Assembly: GCA_900472625.1 (NCBI GenBank)
Contig: UCIT01000001.1
Location: forward strand, 310,001-374,000
Origin: Hyphomicrobiales bacterium
GTDB lineage: Bacteria; Pseudomonadota; Alphaproteobacteria; Rhizobiales; Rhizobiaceae
Length of the DNA stretch: 64,000 bases
Direction of reading: 5' to 3'
A model generated the notes under the pieces. That model ran no database searches. It was not told the DNA's origin and worked only from the letters and a program-made list of their open reading frames with translations. The translations under genes and the position numbers were made by a program. Numbering within the stretch: position 1 is the stretch's first letter; the number at the start of each line of letters is the position of its first letter. This document shows positions 45,637 to 54,006 of this stretch, piece by piece.

Positions 45637-46029
45637 GAGGTTCCTTGTTTGGCGGTGAACCTAGTGGAGGGCGGCAACGCTCACGAGAAACCAAATTCTG
45701 TTTCGCGACGAATTTGTAGAATGTGTATCCGATGCTGATTTCGTCGAGAGAAAATTTTATTCGCCGTTTTCTGTTTGGCGTCACTGCACTCACTCAAACG
45801 CGCTCATGACCAAACAGTGGCGCTGTCTAAGCTCAACGATGGTAATCCGGCCTGATGCTCGTACTCGTCTGTGCTTCCTTGCTGGTCAAAGCTCAGATGG
45901 GGTCCAGTTACCCGATGGCTGCAATAGCGATCGAATTTTTCCTCTTCCGCAGCGCTAAAGAGAAAGCCTTTCCTTATAAAACTTATTGTCTACTGATTTT
46001 ATAGACTAATTTGAAGGATAGCGTGCCTC
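45637..46029. other. 393-bp divergent promoter region of the two monooxygenase/ABC operons
   Basis: No gene is seen. The region separates the amino-acid ABC operon (minus) from the MsnO8 operon (plus) and should carry both promoters. The most distinctive element is the dyad at 45989-46008. A related TATAAAACTTA lies just upstream at about 45975-45985, which may be a second overlapping site. Confidence 0.6.
45989..46008. promoter_or_regulatory. 20-bp dyad motif upstream of the MsnO8 operon (shared sulfur motif)
   Basis: TCTACTGATTTTATAGACTA contains GTCTA (with the preceding G at 45988) and TAGAC arms separated by 9 nt. It ends 21 bp before the ATG at 46030. It matches the site at 57860-57879 at 17 of 20 positions, and part of the sequence upstream of tauA. 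It is a likely operator or activator site for a regulator encoded elsewhere. Confidence 0.6.
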
Positions 46030-47022
46030 ATGACGTACCAGCTGAGCCTCCTAGACAAAAGTCCGATCGAAAGCGGCCGAACAGCGGATCAGGCGTTGCA
46101 ACTAACCGCCCAGTTGGCGGGACGGGCAGAGCAGCTCGGATATCACCGCTTCTGGGTGGCGGAGCATCACAATATCGATGGTCTGGCCAGCTCGGCTCCC
46201 GAAGTGCTGATCGCCTACCTCCTTGCAAGAACATCGAAAATCCGTATCGGCTCAGGCGGCGTCATGCTGCAGCACTACAGCGCCTACAAGGTGGCAGAAA
46301 CATTTAATTTGCTTGCTTCGCTTGCCCCCGGCCGCGTCGATCTCGGTGTTGGGAAGGCGCCGGGCGGTTTTCCCGTTGCCACCCGGGCATTGCAGTCGTC
46401 GGTGGATCCGTCTCGCAGGCGCGATTTCGCCGATCAGCTTGCCGACATCAATACTTACCTGGCGGCAGAACCCGATCCCGATCAGGCGAGGGCCACACCG
46501 ATCCCGACTGTTGCACCCCACCGCTTCCTGCTCGGCGCATCGGTCGACAGCGCTGAATTGGCGGCGCGACAAGGCTGGACGCTGGTTTTTGCCGGCCATC
46601 TGAACGGCGACCGTGACAATCTTCGCAGAACGTTCGAAGCCTACGGACGCGCAACGAATGGACAAGTGCCGATACTGGCACTGGCAGCGTTTGCCGCCGA
46701 CAACGCGGCTCATGCGCACGAGCGCGTCGGTGAACTGAGGATCGTCAAGGTATTCCTGCCTGACGGCCAGAGCGTCAATGTCGGCACCCAGGAGCAGGCC
46801 GCTGAATTCGCCCGGCAATCCGGCTTCGCGGATTTCCACACAGAGGAAAAGGTGCCGACCGTTCTGCACGGTACCGCAAGGCAAATTCGCGAGGAGCTCG
46901 ATGAACTCCACGCCCTTTTCGGGGTGAGCGAATTCATTCTCGACACGCCGGCGCTGACTGCATCCGAACGCCTGAACTCCATCGAGTTGCTCGCCAAGGA
47001 GCGGCTGTCGCTCGTCGCCTGA
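46030..47022 (+). CDS. MsnO8-family luciferase-like oxidoreductase (YtmO/CmoO-like)
   Basis: This 330-residue class of luciferase-like protein has LSLLDKSPI at the N-terminus. FWVAEHHNIDGLASSAPEVLIAYLLARTSKIRIGSGGVMLQHYSAYKVAE and PGRVDLGVGKAPGG follow. This matches the MsnO8/YtmO group. In Bacillus subtilis YtmO (CmoO) belongs to the S-alkylcysteine salvage operon. It is predicted to use FMN or reduced FMN in the cytoplasm. It is the first gene of the plus-strand operon, with a broken NtaA-type gene, M20 deacylase, GNAT, ABC fusion and binding proteins following. The dyad at 45989-46008 lies directly upstream. Confidence 0.87.
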   Translation: MTYQLSLLDKSPIESGRTADQALQLTAQLAGRAEQLGYHRFWVAEHHNIDGLASSAPEVLIAYLLARTSKIRIGSGGVMLQHYSAYKVAETFNLLASLAPGRVDLGVGKAPGGFPVATRALQSSVDPSRRRDFADQLADINTYLAAEPDPDQARATPIPTVAPHRFLLGASVDSAELAARQGWTLVFAGHLNGDRDNLRRTFEAYGRATNGQVPILALAAFAADNAAHAHERVGELRIVKVFLPDGQSVNVGTQEQAAEFARQSGFADFHTEEKVPTVLHGTARQIREELDELHALFGVSEFILDTPALTASERLNSIELLAKERLSLVA

Positions 47023-47046
47023 CATTACACCAGGAGGATTGATCCC

Positions 47047-48396
47047 ATGGCTCAGAAGAACATTACGTTTGGCATCATGCTACAGGGGCCCGGCGGCCAC
47101 ATGAATGCCTGGAAGCATCCAAGCGGTCCCGCTGACGCCAGCACCAATTTTGGCTTCTTCGTCAAAACGGCCCGGAAGGCGGAAGAAGCGGGCATCGCCT
47201 TCGCCTTCGTGGCGGATGGGCTCTATATCAACGAGCAATCGATCCCGCATTTTCTCAATCGCTTCGAGCCGATCTCCATCCTGTCCGCGCTTGCGGCTTC
47301 CACCTCGAAGATCGGCCTCGTCGGAACGGTATCGACGTCCTACAGCGACCCGTTCACCGTCGCCCGCCAGTTCGCGTCGGTCGATCTCATCAGCGGCGGC
47401 CGAGCCGGCTGGAATGCCGTGACCTCGCCGCTCGAGGGCTCCGGGCGAAATTACAGCCGGGAACATCCAGAGCATGAACTGCGCTACGAAATCGCCGAGG
47501 AATACATCGATGCGGTCCAGGGGCTGTGGGATTCCTGGGACGACGATGCCTTCGTCCGCAATCGCGAGACTGGGGTCTATGCGGATAAGAGCAAGCTGCG
47601 CCGGCTCAATCACAAGGGCCGCTTCTTCCGCATCTAGGGACCTTTGAACATCGGTCGCTCGAAGCAGGGACAGCCTGTCGTGTTTCAGGCGGGATCGTCT
47701 GACTCGGGGATCAAACTTGCAGGCAAGCATGCCGATGCCGTCTTCACCAACGGTGGCCCGATCGCCGATGCGCAGGTGTTCTACAAACAGGTGAAGCAGA
47801 GCGCGATCGCACAGGGGCGGCTGGCGGCAGAGATCGGCATCTTTCCGGGTATCGGGCCGATTGTCGGTGCGACTGCGCAGGAGGCCGAGGCCAAGTATCA
47901 GGCGATCCGAAGCCTGGTCACGATCGAGGAAGCGCTGCTCTATCTCGGCCGGTTCTTCGATCACCACGATTTCAGCGTCTATGAGCTGGACGCGCCATTC
48001 CCTGAGCTCGGCGACATCGGCAAGAACAGCTTCCGCGCCACAACGGACCGGATCAAGAGGACGGCCCACGACAAGAAGCTGACGTTGCGCCAGACCGCTC
48101 TTGACGTAGCCACCCCGCGGACTGATTTCATCGGCACGGCGGACCATATTGCCGATGAGATCATCCGCTGGGTGGACAATGGCGCAGCCGACGGCTTCAT
48201 CCTCGGCTTCCCCGTCATCGCCGAAGGCTTCGATGATTTCGCCGCTCATGTCCTGCCGATCCTGGCGCGGCGCGGTTATTTCGATCCTGTGCTGAAAGGC
48301 GAGACGCTGCGCGATCATCTCGGCTTGCCATATCGCGAAAGCCGCTACGCGGCACCTTTGGACAGCGTGGAACCCGCAAAGGCCGTCGGCGCCTGA
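47047..48396 (+). pseudogene. NtaA/SnaA-family flavin monooxygenase interrupted by an in-frame amber codon
   Basis: One reading frame of 450 codons encodes a complete NtaA/SnaA/DszA-type monooxygenase, except for TAG at 47635-47637 (codon 197). The N-terminal half runs from [17 protein letters not shown] to HKGRFFRI. The C-terminal half resumes at once with GPLNIGRSKQGQPVVFQAGSS and ends near PYRESRYAA. The paralogue at 39755-41074 has a lysine at the equivalent place (SVKGPLN), so one AAG-to-TAG change would explain it. No other frameshift or decay is seen. The stop splits the flavin barrel, so neither half should work alone. In the related Bacillus operon this enzyme type (YtnJ/CmoJ) does the C-S cleaving step. 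The alternatives are a recent mutation, a sequencing error or unusual readthrough. Confidence 0.85.
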
Positions 48397-48414
48397 GGCG
48401 TCGCGTGAAAAGTC

Positions 48415-49602
48415 ATGAACGCCATTCCCAAGACCCTGAAAGCGCACGACGAGGTTGAGACAGCCATCGCCGGCTATATCGACGAGTTCATCGCTTTGCG
48501 CCGCGACTTTCACCAATATCCGGAGCTCGCCTTCCAGGAGCGCCGGACAAGCAAGATCATCGCATCCAAGCTCTCCTCCTGGGGCTACGAGGTGGCGACG
48601 GGCATTGCCGGAACAGGCATCGTCGCTACCCTCACGCGCGGAGAGGGGCAAAAGCGGATCGGCATTCGCGCCGACATGGACGCGCTGCCGATCGAGGAAA
48701 CGACCGGGCTTTCCTATGAGAGCAACAATCCAGGCGTCATGCATGCCTGCGGCCATGATGGGCACGCGACGATCCTGCTCGCCGCCGCCAGATATCTGGC
48801 GGAGCAGGGCAAGTTCAGCGGCACCGTCCGACTGATCTTCCAGCCGGCCGAGGAAATCGGTGCCGGCGCGCGCAAGATGATTGCGGAGGGGCTGTTCGAT
48901 CGCTTTCCCGTCGATGCAGTCTTCGGCCTTCACAATTGGCCGGGCGTGGCGGAAGGCCAGTTCGGCTTCGTGGCCGGCCCTGCCATGGCGTCGGTGGACC
49001 AGGCGGTCATCAGGATCGTCGGCAAAGGCGGGCACGGCGCCGAGCCACACCGCACCGTCGATCCTGTTCTCGCCACTGCCTCGTTCATCACGGCCTTGCA
49101 GAGCGTGGTCTCTCGAAACGTCGATCCGCAGGAAATGGCAGTGGTGACGGTCGGCTCCATCCATGCCGGGACAGCATCCAACGTCATTCCTGACAGCGTC
49201 GAACTGAAGCTCACCATGCGGTCCTTCAGCGACAGTGTCCGCCAGCAACTGCAGCAGCGCATTCCGGCGTTGGCGCGGGCGCAGGCGGAGAGTTTTGGCG
49301 CGAGTGCGGACGTGGATTATCGGCTCGGATTTCCGGCGCTGATCAACCACGCGCATGAGACCGGTCTCGCCCGGCAGGTCGCGCTCGATGCGCTCGGTTC
49401 CGATGTCGTCGAGAGCGGTTTCCGGCCACGCACGGCAAGCGAGGACTTTGCCTTCATGCTGCAGGCGCAGCCCGGGAGCTATCTTTTCGTCGGCAACGGC
49501 GACAGCGCGCCCCTACACAATCCTCAATACGACTTCAACGACGCGATCATCGCGCCGGCGGCCCGCTACTGGGTGCGTCTGGCCGAGGCATTTCTTCAAT
49601 AG
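48415..49602 (+). CDS. M20-family amidohydrolase/deacylase (SndA/HipO-like)
   Basis: This 395-residue metallopeptidase-fold amidohydrolase has RADMDALP (85-92), CGHDGH (112-117, including metal-binding Cys and His) and PAEE (144-147), with the catalytic Glu. A His-rich dimerisation region lies around 200 (GKGGHGAEPHRTVDPV), and ASEDFAF near the end carries the last His/Glu-type ligand region. Such enzymes remove acyl groups from N-acyl amino acids such as N-acetylcysteine derivatives or hippurate. It sits between the broken monooxygenase and a GNAT acetyltransferase. In the S-alkylcysteine pathway the equivalent protein removes the acetyl group after C-S cleavage. Confidence 0.87.
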   Translation: MNAIPKTLKAHDEVETAIAGYIDEFIALRRDFHQYPELAFQERRTSKIIASKLSSWGYEVATGIAGTGIVATLTRGEGQKRIGIRADMDALPIEETTGLSYESNNPGVMHACGHDGHATILLAAARYLAEQGKFSGTVRLIFQPAEEIGAGARKMIAEGLFDRFPVDAVFGLHNWPGVAEGQFGFVAGPAMASVDQAVIRIVGKGGHGAEPHRTVDPVLATASFITALQSVVSRNVDPQEMAVVTVGSIHAGTASNVIPDSVELKLTMRSFSDSVRQQLQQRIPALARAQAESFGASADVDYRLGFPALINHAHETGLARQVALDALGSDVVESGFRPRTASEDFAFMLQAQPGSYLFVGNGDSAPLHNPQYDFNDAIIAPAARYWVRLAEAFLQ

Positions 49603-49619
49603 ACAGGAGTGGCGACGAT

Positions 49620-50156
49620 ATGAGTGACAGTTTTCTCTATACGACACCACTCGATCCGCGCGCAAAGCCGCTGATCGATGAACTGATCCACGAATACGAC
49701 AGCCGCTATGGCAACTACTTCAACGAAGAGGGTGCAAAGGCGGAGCTGAACCGCTATCCGCCCGAGGCGTTCGCCGAGCCGCACGGCAATTTCATCCTGC
49801 TGTTGCGGGATGGCGAAACCATCGGCGGCGGTGCCTTCATGCGCCTTGACGACCAGACCGCCGAGTTCAAGCGGATCTGGACGCGCTCGGATCTGCGACG
49901 CCAGGGGCTTGCCCGGGCATTGCTGGTCGAGCTTGAGGCGCAGGCGGCACGCCAGGGCTATTCCAGGATTTACCTGACCACGGGCTTTCGCCAGCCAGAA
50001 GCTGTGGGCCTCTACCTGAACTACGGCTACACCGCGCTCTTCGATCAAAGTGTCGACCCCGAAATCTACAAATCCCTGCCGTTCGAAAAAGACATTCGCC
50101 ATCTGGCGGTCTCCGAAACGTTTCAGCGCGATGTGCGTGTGGCCCAGCGCGCGTAG
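49620..50156 (+). CDS. GNAT-family N-acetyltransferase (SnaA/SnaB-like candidate)
   Basis: This is a 178-residue acetyltransferase. The acetyl-CoA pyrophosphate loop RSDLRRQGLARALLVELEAQA (about 97-117) fits the Q/RxxGxG/A pattern. A TTGFRQPEAVGLYLNYGY segment near 121-138 is the C-terminal GNAT strand-helix region. It is predicted to N-acetylate a small amine. AGGAG lies upstream of the ATG. It stands directly after the M20 deacylase and before the transporter fusion, the same neighbourhood as the S-alkylcysteine N-acetyltransferases of Bacillus. Confidence 0.85.
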   Translation: MSDSFLYTTPLDPRAKPLIDELIHEYDSRYGNYFNEEGAKAELNRYPPEAFAEPHGNFILLLRDGETIGGGAFMRLDDQTAEFKRIWTRSDLRRQGLARALLVELEAQAARQGYSRIYLTTGFRQPEAVGLYLNYGYTALFDQSVDPEIYKSLPFEKDIRHLAVSETFQRDVRVAQRA

Positions 50157-50185
50157 CGCCGGCCGATCAAACAAGGGGCAACGCA

Positions 50186-51961
50186 ATGGCATTGACCACG
50201 GAATTCCCGAGCACAGATGTTCGTCTGAAGACGGCAAGCCATGGGCATGATTACGCACGCTACAAAATCGTTCCGGCCCGCCATCCCGGCCGGCTTGCTG
50301 GCACTGTGTTCTCAGCCGCTATTATCGCGGCGGTCCTCTACTCGACCTTCGCCAATCCTCGTTGGGGCTGGGACGTCTTCGCGCAATGGTTTTTCGCCGA
50401 GCCGATCCTCGTCGGTCTCAGCCGGACACTACTTCTGACAGCACTTGCCGCGATCTCCGGATCCGTGCTCGGGACGCTTCTAGCCTTGGCTCGTGTGTCG
50501 AAGTCGCCGCTGCTGTCGGGGCTCTCATGGGGCTATATCTGGTTGTTGCGTTCGATACCGATGATCGTATTGCTGCTGGTTCTCAACAACCTCGGCTATC
50601 TCTACGAGACGATCACCATCGGCATACCTTTCACGGATACGGTTTTCCTCAACTACCCCACTGTCCAGCTGCTGACGCCATTCGCCGCTGCCTTTCTCGG
50701 GCTGACGCTAAACCAGTCGGCCTTCTTCGCGGAGATCGTCCGCGGCGGTATCCTGTCCGTCGATCAGGGGCAGCACGAGGCCGCCGCGGCACTGGGGCTT
50801 CCAAGACGTCGGCAGGCGCTGCGGATCGTACTGCCGCAGGCTATGCGCTCGATACTGCCGACGGGGTTCAACGAGATCATCGGTCTCGCCAAGGGAACCT
50901 CGGTGGTCTACGTCCTGGCGCTTCCGGAGCTGTTTTACACCGTTCAGGTCATCTACCGTCGCAATCTCGCGGTCATACCGCTGCTGATGGTGGCGACGGC
51001 CTGGTATCTGATCATCATGACGGTGCTGTCGATCGCTCAGCACTATATCGAGCGCCATTTCGCCAAGGGTGCGGTGCGCAATCCGCTTCCGCTGCCGTTC
51101 AAGGCTTTGCGCGATCGCTTTCGGTCCGCCCGACCAGAACGCCCGGTCGTTTCGTCGCGGATCGTCCGACCCGGTTTCCGCGATGCGCCGACCCTCCGGC
51201 GTGGCGGCACGGTCGACATTCACGGCATCTCCAAGAGCTTCGGATCGTTCAAGGTGCTGGACGATGTCGAGCTTACCATCCCGGCCGGAAGCGTCACGGT
51301 CATTCTCGGTCCTTCCGGCTCCGGCAAGTCCACGCTGCTGCGCTCGATCAACCACCTCGAGCGCGTCGATGACGGGTTCATCTCGATCGATGGCGAGCTG
51401 GTCGGTTACCGCCAGCAGGGCGACACGCTCTATGAGCTGAAGGAAAGGGATATCCTGACGCGACGGGCTGATATCGCGATGGTGTTCCAGAACTTCAATC
51501 TCTTTCCTCACATGACTGTTCTGGAAAACCTGATCGAAGCGCCGATACAGGTGCGGGGCATGGAGCGCGACGCCGCCATTGTGCTGGCGGAGGAGCTGTT
51601 GGCCCGCGTCGGTCTGTCCGAGAAGATCGATGCCTACCCACGCCAGCTGTCGGGTGGCCAGCAGCAGCGCGTGGCGATTGCCCGTGCGCTCGCCCTTCGC
51701 CCCAAGGTTCTGCTGTTCGACGAGCCGACCTCGGCGCTGGATCCCGAACTGGTCGGCGAAGTGCTCGACGTCATCAAGGAGCTGGCACGGACCGGGACGA
51801 CGTTGATCATAGTCACGCACGAAATCGGCTTTGCTCGCGAAGTCGCCGACACCGTTGTCTTCATGGATGCCGGCAAGGTGATTGAGGTCGGGCCGCCGGC
51901 GCGCATCTTCACGGCCGCGGATCACCAACGCACGCGCGAGTTCCTCGCCAAGGTCCTCTGA
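50186..51961 (+). CDS. Amino-acid ABC transporter permease-ATPase fusion protein
   Basis: This single 591-residue chain carries two usually separate subunits. Residues about 35-290 are a polar-amino-acid permease with ~5-6 helices and EAA loop EAAAALGLPRRRQALRIVLPQ (198-218). A basic linker (about 295-340) leads to an ATPase (about 342-591) with Walker A GPSGSGKST (375-383), signature LSGGQQQRVAIARAL and Walker B VLLFDEPTSALDPELVG. Because only one permease gene is present, the importer is probably a homodimer of fusion chains. The two following binding-protein genes should deliver ligand. Import of an S-substituted or other modified amino acid is inferred from operon context. Confidence 0.9.
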   Translation: MALTTEFPSTDVRLKTASHGHDYARYKIVPARHPGRLAGTVFSAAIIAAVLYSTFANPRWGWDVFAQWFFAEPILVGLSRTLLLTALAAISGSVLGTLLALARVSKSPLLSGLSWGYIWLLRSIPMIVLLLVLNNLGYLYETITIGIPFTDTVFLNYPTVQLLTPFAAAFLGLTLNQSAFFAEIVRGGILSVDQGQHEAAAALGLPRRRQALRIVLPQAMRSILPTGFNEIIGLAKGTSVVYVLALPELFYTVQVIYRRNLAVIPLLMVATAWYLIIMTVLSIAQHYIERHFAKGAVRNPLPLPFKALRDRFRSARPERPVVSSRIVRPGFRDAPTLRRGGTVDIHGISKSFGSFKVLDDVELTIPAGSVTVILGPSGSGKSTLLRSINHLERVDDGFISIDGELVGYRQQGDTLYELKERDILTRRADIAMVFQNFNLFPHMTVLENLIEAPIQVRGMERDAAIVLAEELLARVGLSEKIDAYPRQLSGGQQQRVAIARALALRPKVLLFDEPTSALDPELVGEVLDVIKELARTGTTLIIVTHEIGFAREVADTVVFMDAGKVIEVGPPARIFTAADHQRTREFLAKVL

Positions 51962-52049
51962 TCGATAAGACTTCCAAGATGCGGTGTTGCAGACGATCGC
52001 GGCACCGAGACTGCAAGTGCAATTTAGGGATGAAACAAGGAGACGGGAA

Positions 52050-52997
52050 ATGAACTTTATCGGGAAAACAAGGCTTTTTGTGGTGGGCGCCCTGACAGCA
52101 ACGGCGCTGGCCGCTGCTCCAGTCCTGGCGGCCGATGGCTTCGATCTCAGCCCTGAGCAGGCAAATCGCCTGAGGGTCGAGAAGAACGACAAGCGCATCG
52201 CCGAAGTGCCGAAGACCTTCAAGTTCGTGGAGGATGGGGTGCTGACGATCGGCATCAGCACGAGCGGAAACCTGCCGCTGCATGACTATGCATCCGACTC
52301 CAAGACAGTGATCGGCTATGATGTAGACCTGGCGCAGGTGGTCGCAGACAGCCTCGGACGCAAGCTGCAACTGGTGGAGGTCGCTTGGGCGGATTGGCCA
52401 CTGGGGCTGGTATCTGGGAAGTTCGATGCCGTCATCTCGAATGTCACTGTCACGGAAGAGCGCAAGGCGAAGTTCGATTTCTCGACCTATCGCAAGGATG
52501 AACTCGGTTTCTACGTCAAGGCGGACAGCAAGATTGCCGCGCTGAAGGAGCCGAAGGATATTGCCGGGCTGAAGATCATCACCGACGCCGGAACCAACCA
52601 GGAGAAGATTCTGCTGGAATGGGACAGGCAGAATGTTGCCGCCGGTCTGAAACCGATCGACGTCCAGTATTACGATGACAATGCGGTCAAGGATCTCGCC
52701 GTCCAGTCAGGCCGCGCCGACGCGGTGTTCAGCGTCAACGCCACCCAGGCTTATGCGGCCGCGATCAATGGCAAGACCAAACTGGTCGGCACGGTCAGCG
52801 GCGGTTGGCCGATCACCGCGGAGATCGCGGTGACGACGCGCAAGGGCAGCGGTCTCGCGGAGCCACTGACCGGTGTTCTCAACGACTTGATCGCCAGCGG
52901 CGCTTATCAAAAGGTGCTTGAGACCTGGAAGCTCAGCCCTGAGGCGATCACCAAGGCGCAGACCAATCCTCCGGGCCTGCCGAAAAGCGGTTCCTGA
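52050..52997 (+). CDS. Amino-acid ABC transporter substrate-binding protein, family 3 (copy 1 of a tandem pair)
   Basis: This 315-residue periplasmic protein has a signal peptide (1-26, ending VLAADG). A distinctive N-terminal segment FDLSPEQANRLRVEKN occurs before the first lobe. Family-3 features are IGYDVDLAQVVADSLGRKLQLVEVAWADWPLGLVSGKFDAVISNVTVTEERKAKFDF and TTRKGSGLAEPL. The next gene is a clear paralogue. AAGGAG precedes ATG 52050; an upstream start at 51984 lacks coding character. It is the likely ligand receptor for the permease-ATPase fusion. Confidence 0.9.
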   Translation: MNFIGKTRLFVVGALTATALAAAPVLAADGFDLSPEQANRLRVEKNDKRIAEVPKTFKFVEDGVLTIGISTSGNLPLHDYASDSKTVIGYDVDLAQVVADSLGRKLQLVEVAWADWPLGLVSGKFDAVISNVTVTEERKAKFDFSTYRKDELGFYVKADSKIAALKEPKDIAGLKIITDAGTNQEKILLEWDRQNVAAGLKPIDVQYYDDNAVKDLAVQSGRADAVFSVNATQAYAAAINGKTKLVGTVSGGWPITAEIAVTTRKGSGLAEPLTGVLNDLIASGAYQKVLETWKLSPEAITKAQTNPPGLPKSGS

Positions 52998-53010
52998 TCA
53001 CAGGCAACCT

Positions 53011-53041
53011 GCCGGCGCTGCAATATCGCGCCGGCTTCCTT
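53011..53041 (+). terminator. Terminator-like hairpin between the tandem binding-protein genes
   Basis: GCCGGCGC (53011-53018) pairs perfectly with GCGCCGGC (53028-53035) around a 9-nt loop, followed by TTCCTTCTTTC. It lies 14 bp after the first binding-protein stop. It could partly terminate transcription, giving more of the first binding protein than of the genes downstream. Confidence 0.6.
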
Positions 53042-53063
53042 CTTTCGATCCGGAGATGATAAT

Positions 53064-53996
53064 ATGAAGCGCTGGACATTCCGAATTCTGCTAGCTGCCC
53101 TATCCGCCATCACGCTTGCCGGTGCTCAGCCGGCCTACTCGGAAGATTTCGATCTCAGTCCGCAACAGGCTGGGAGAGTCAGAGCGGAGAAAAGCGAGGC
53201 CGCCACCGCCGCAATTCCGCGCGATTTCAAGTTCGTCACGCCGGGAACATTCACGGTTGCCGTCAGCCCCGGTGGCCCGCCTCTGGCGACCTATGCAACG
53301 GACGCGCAGACCGTGGTCGGCGCGGATCCGGACTATGCCATCGCGGTCGCCGATACGCTGGGGCTGAAGATTGAACTGGTCCCGGTCGCCTGGATCGACT
53401 GGCCGCTCGGACTGTCGTCTGGCAAATACGATGCGGTCATCTCCAATGTCGGCGTGACCGAGCAGCGCAAGGAAAAGTTCGATTTTTCCACGTACCGTCA
53501 AGGACTGCACGGCTTCTTCGTCAAAGCCGACAGCCCGGTTCAATCGATCAAGGAGCCGAAAGACGCCGCGGGGTTGCGGATCATCGTCGGAGCGGGAACC
53601 AACCAGGAGCGCATTCTTCTGAAATGGAACGACAAGAACGTCTCGGCGGGCCTGAAGCCGCTGGAACTGCAATATTACGACGACGAAGCAGCCAGCCTTC
53701 TTGCTCTTTCCTCGGGACGAGCCGATGTCATTGTCCAACCCAACGCCCAACTCGTTTACATCGCCAGCCGTGACAAGAATACCAAGCGTGTCGGAACGCT
53801 AAGCGCCGGTTGGCCGGAGCGCTCCGATGTGGCCATCACGACGCGCAAGGGCAGTGGCTTGGCGAATGCCCTGACGCTTGCCACGAACACGTTGATCGCC
53901 AGTGGCGACTACGCGAAAATCCTGGCGCGTTGGCAATTGAGCGAGGAAGCCTTGCCGAAATCGGAGACGAATCCACCTGGCCTGCCGAAATCGTGA
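53064..53996 (+). CDS. Amino-acid ABC transporter substrate-binding protein, family 3 (copy 2 of a tandem pair)
   Basis: This 310-residue paralogue of the previous gene shares the unusual N-terminal segment (FDLSPQQAGRVRAEKS), the WPLGL-SGK-DAVISN core, FDFSTYR, the GTNQERILLKW segment and the C-terminal NPPGLPKS tail. The signal peptide covers 1-26. GGAG lies upstream of the ATG. Divergence in the ligand-lobe region suggests a different ligand. No separate permease is present, so both proteins probably use the fusion importer. Confidence 0.9.
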   Translation: MKRWTFRILLAALSAITLAGAQPAYSEDFDLSPQQAGRVRAEKSEAATAAIPRDFKFVTPGTFTVAVSPGGPPLATYATDAQTVVGADPDYAIAVADTLGLKIELVPVAWIDWPLGLSSGKYDAVISNVGVTEQRKEKFDFSTYRQGLHGFFVKADSPVQSIKEPKDAAGLRIIVGAGTNQERILLKWNDKNVSAGLKPLELQYYDDEAASLLALSSGRADVIVQPNAQLVYIASRDKNTKRVGTLSAGWPERSDVAITTRKGSGLANALTLATNTLIASGDYAKILARWQLSEEALPKSETNPPGLPKS

Positions 53997-54006
53997 GGGA
54001 CTGCAG

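Noticed and set aside
47635..47637. UAG as a reprogrammed codon (pyrrolysine or another suppressor system).
   Set aside because: No suppressor tRNA or pyl genes are seen, and UAG acts as an ordinary stop elsewhere (for example at the end of tauC and cysA in this window). A mutation or sequencing error is simpler.
47080..49356. A 758-codon open frame on the minus strand opposite the monooxygenase pseudogene and M20 gene.
   Set aside because: It is an antisense shadow of two recognisable genes and has no domain. It does not affect the amber-codon interpretation.
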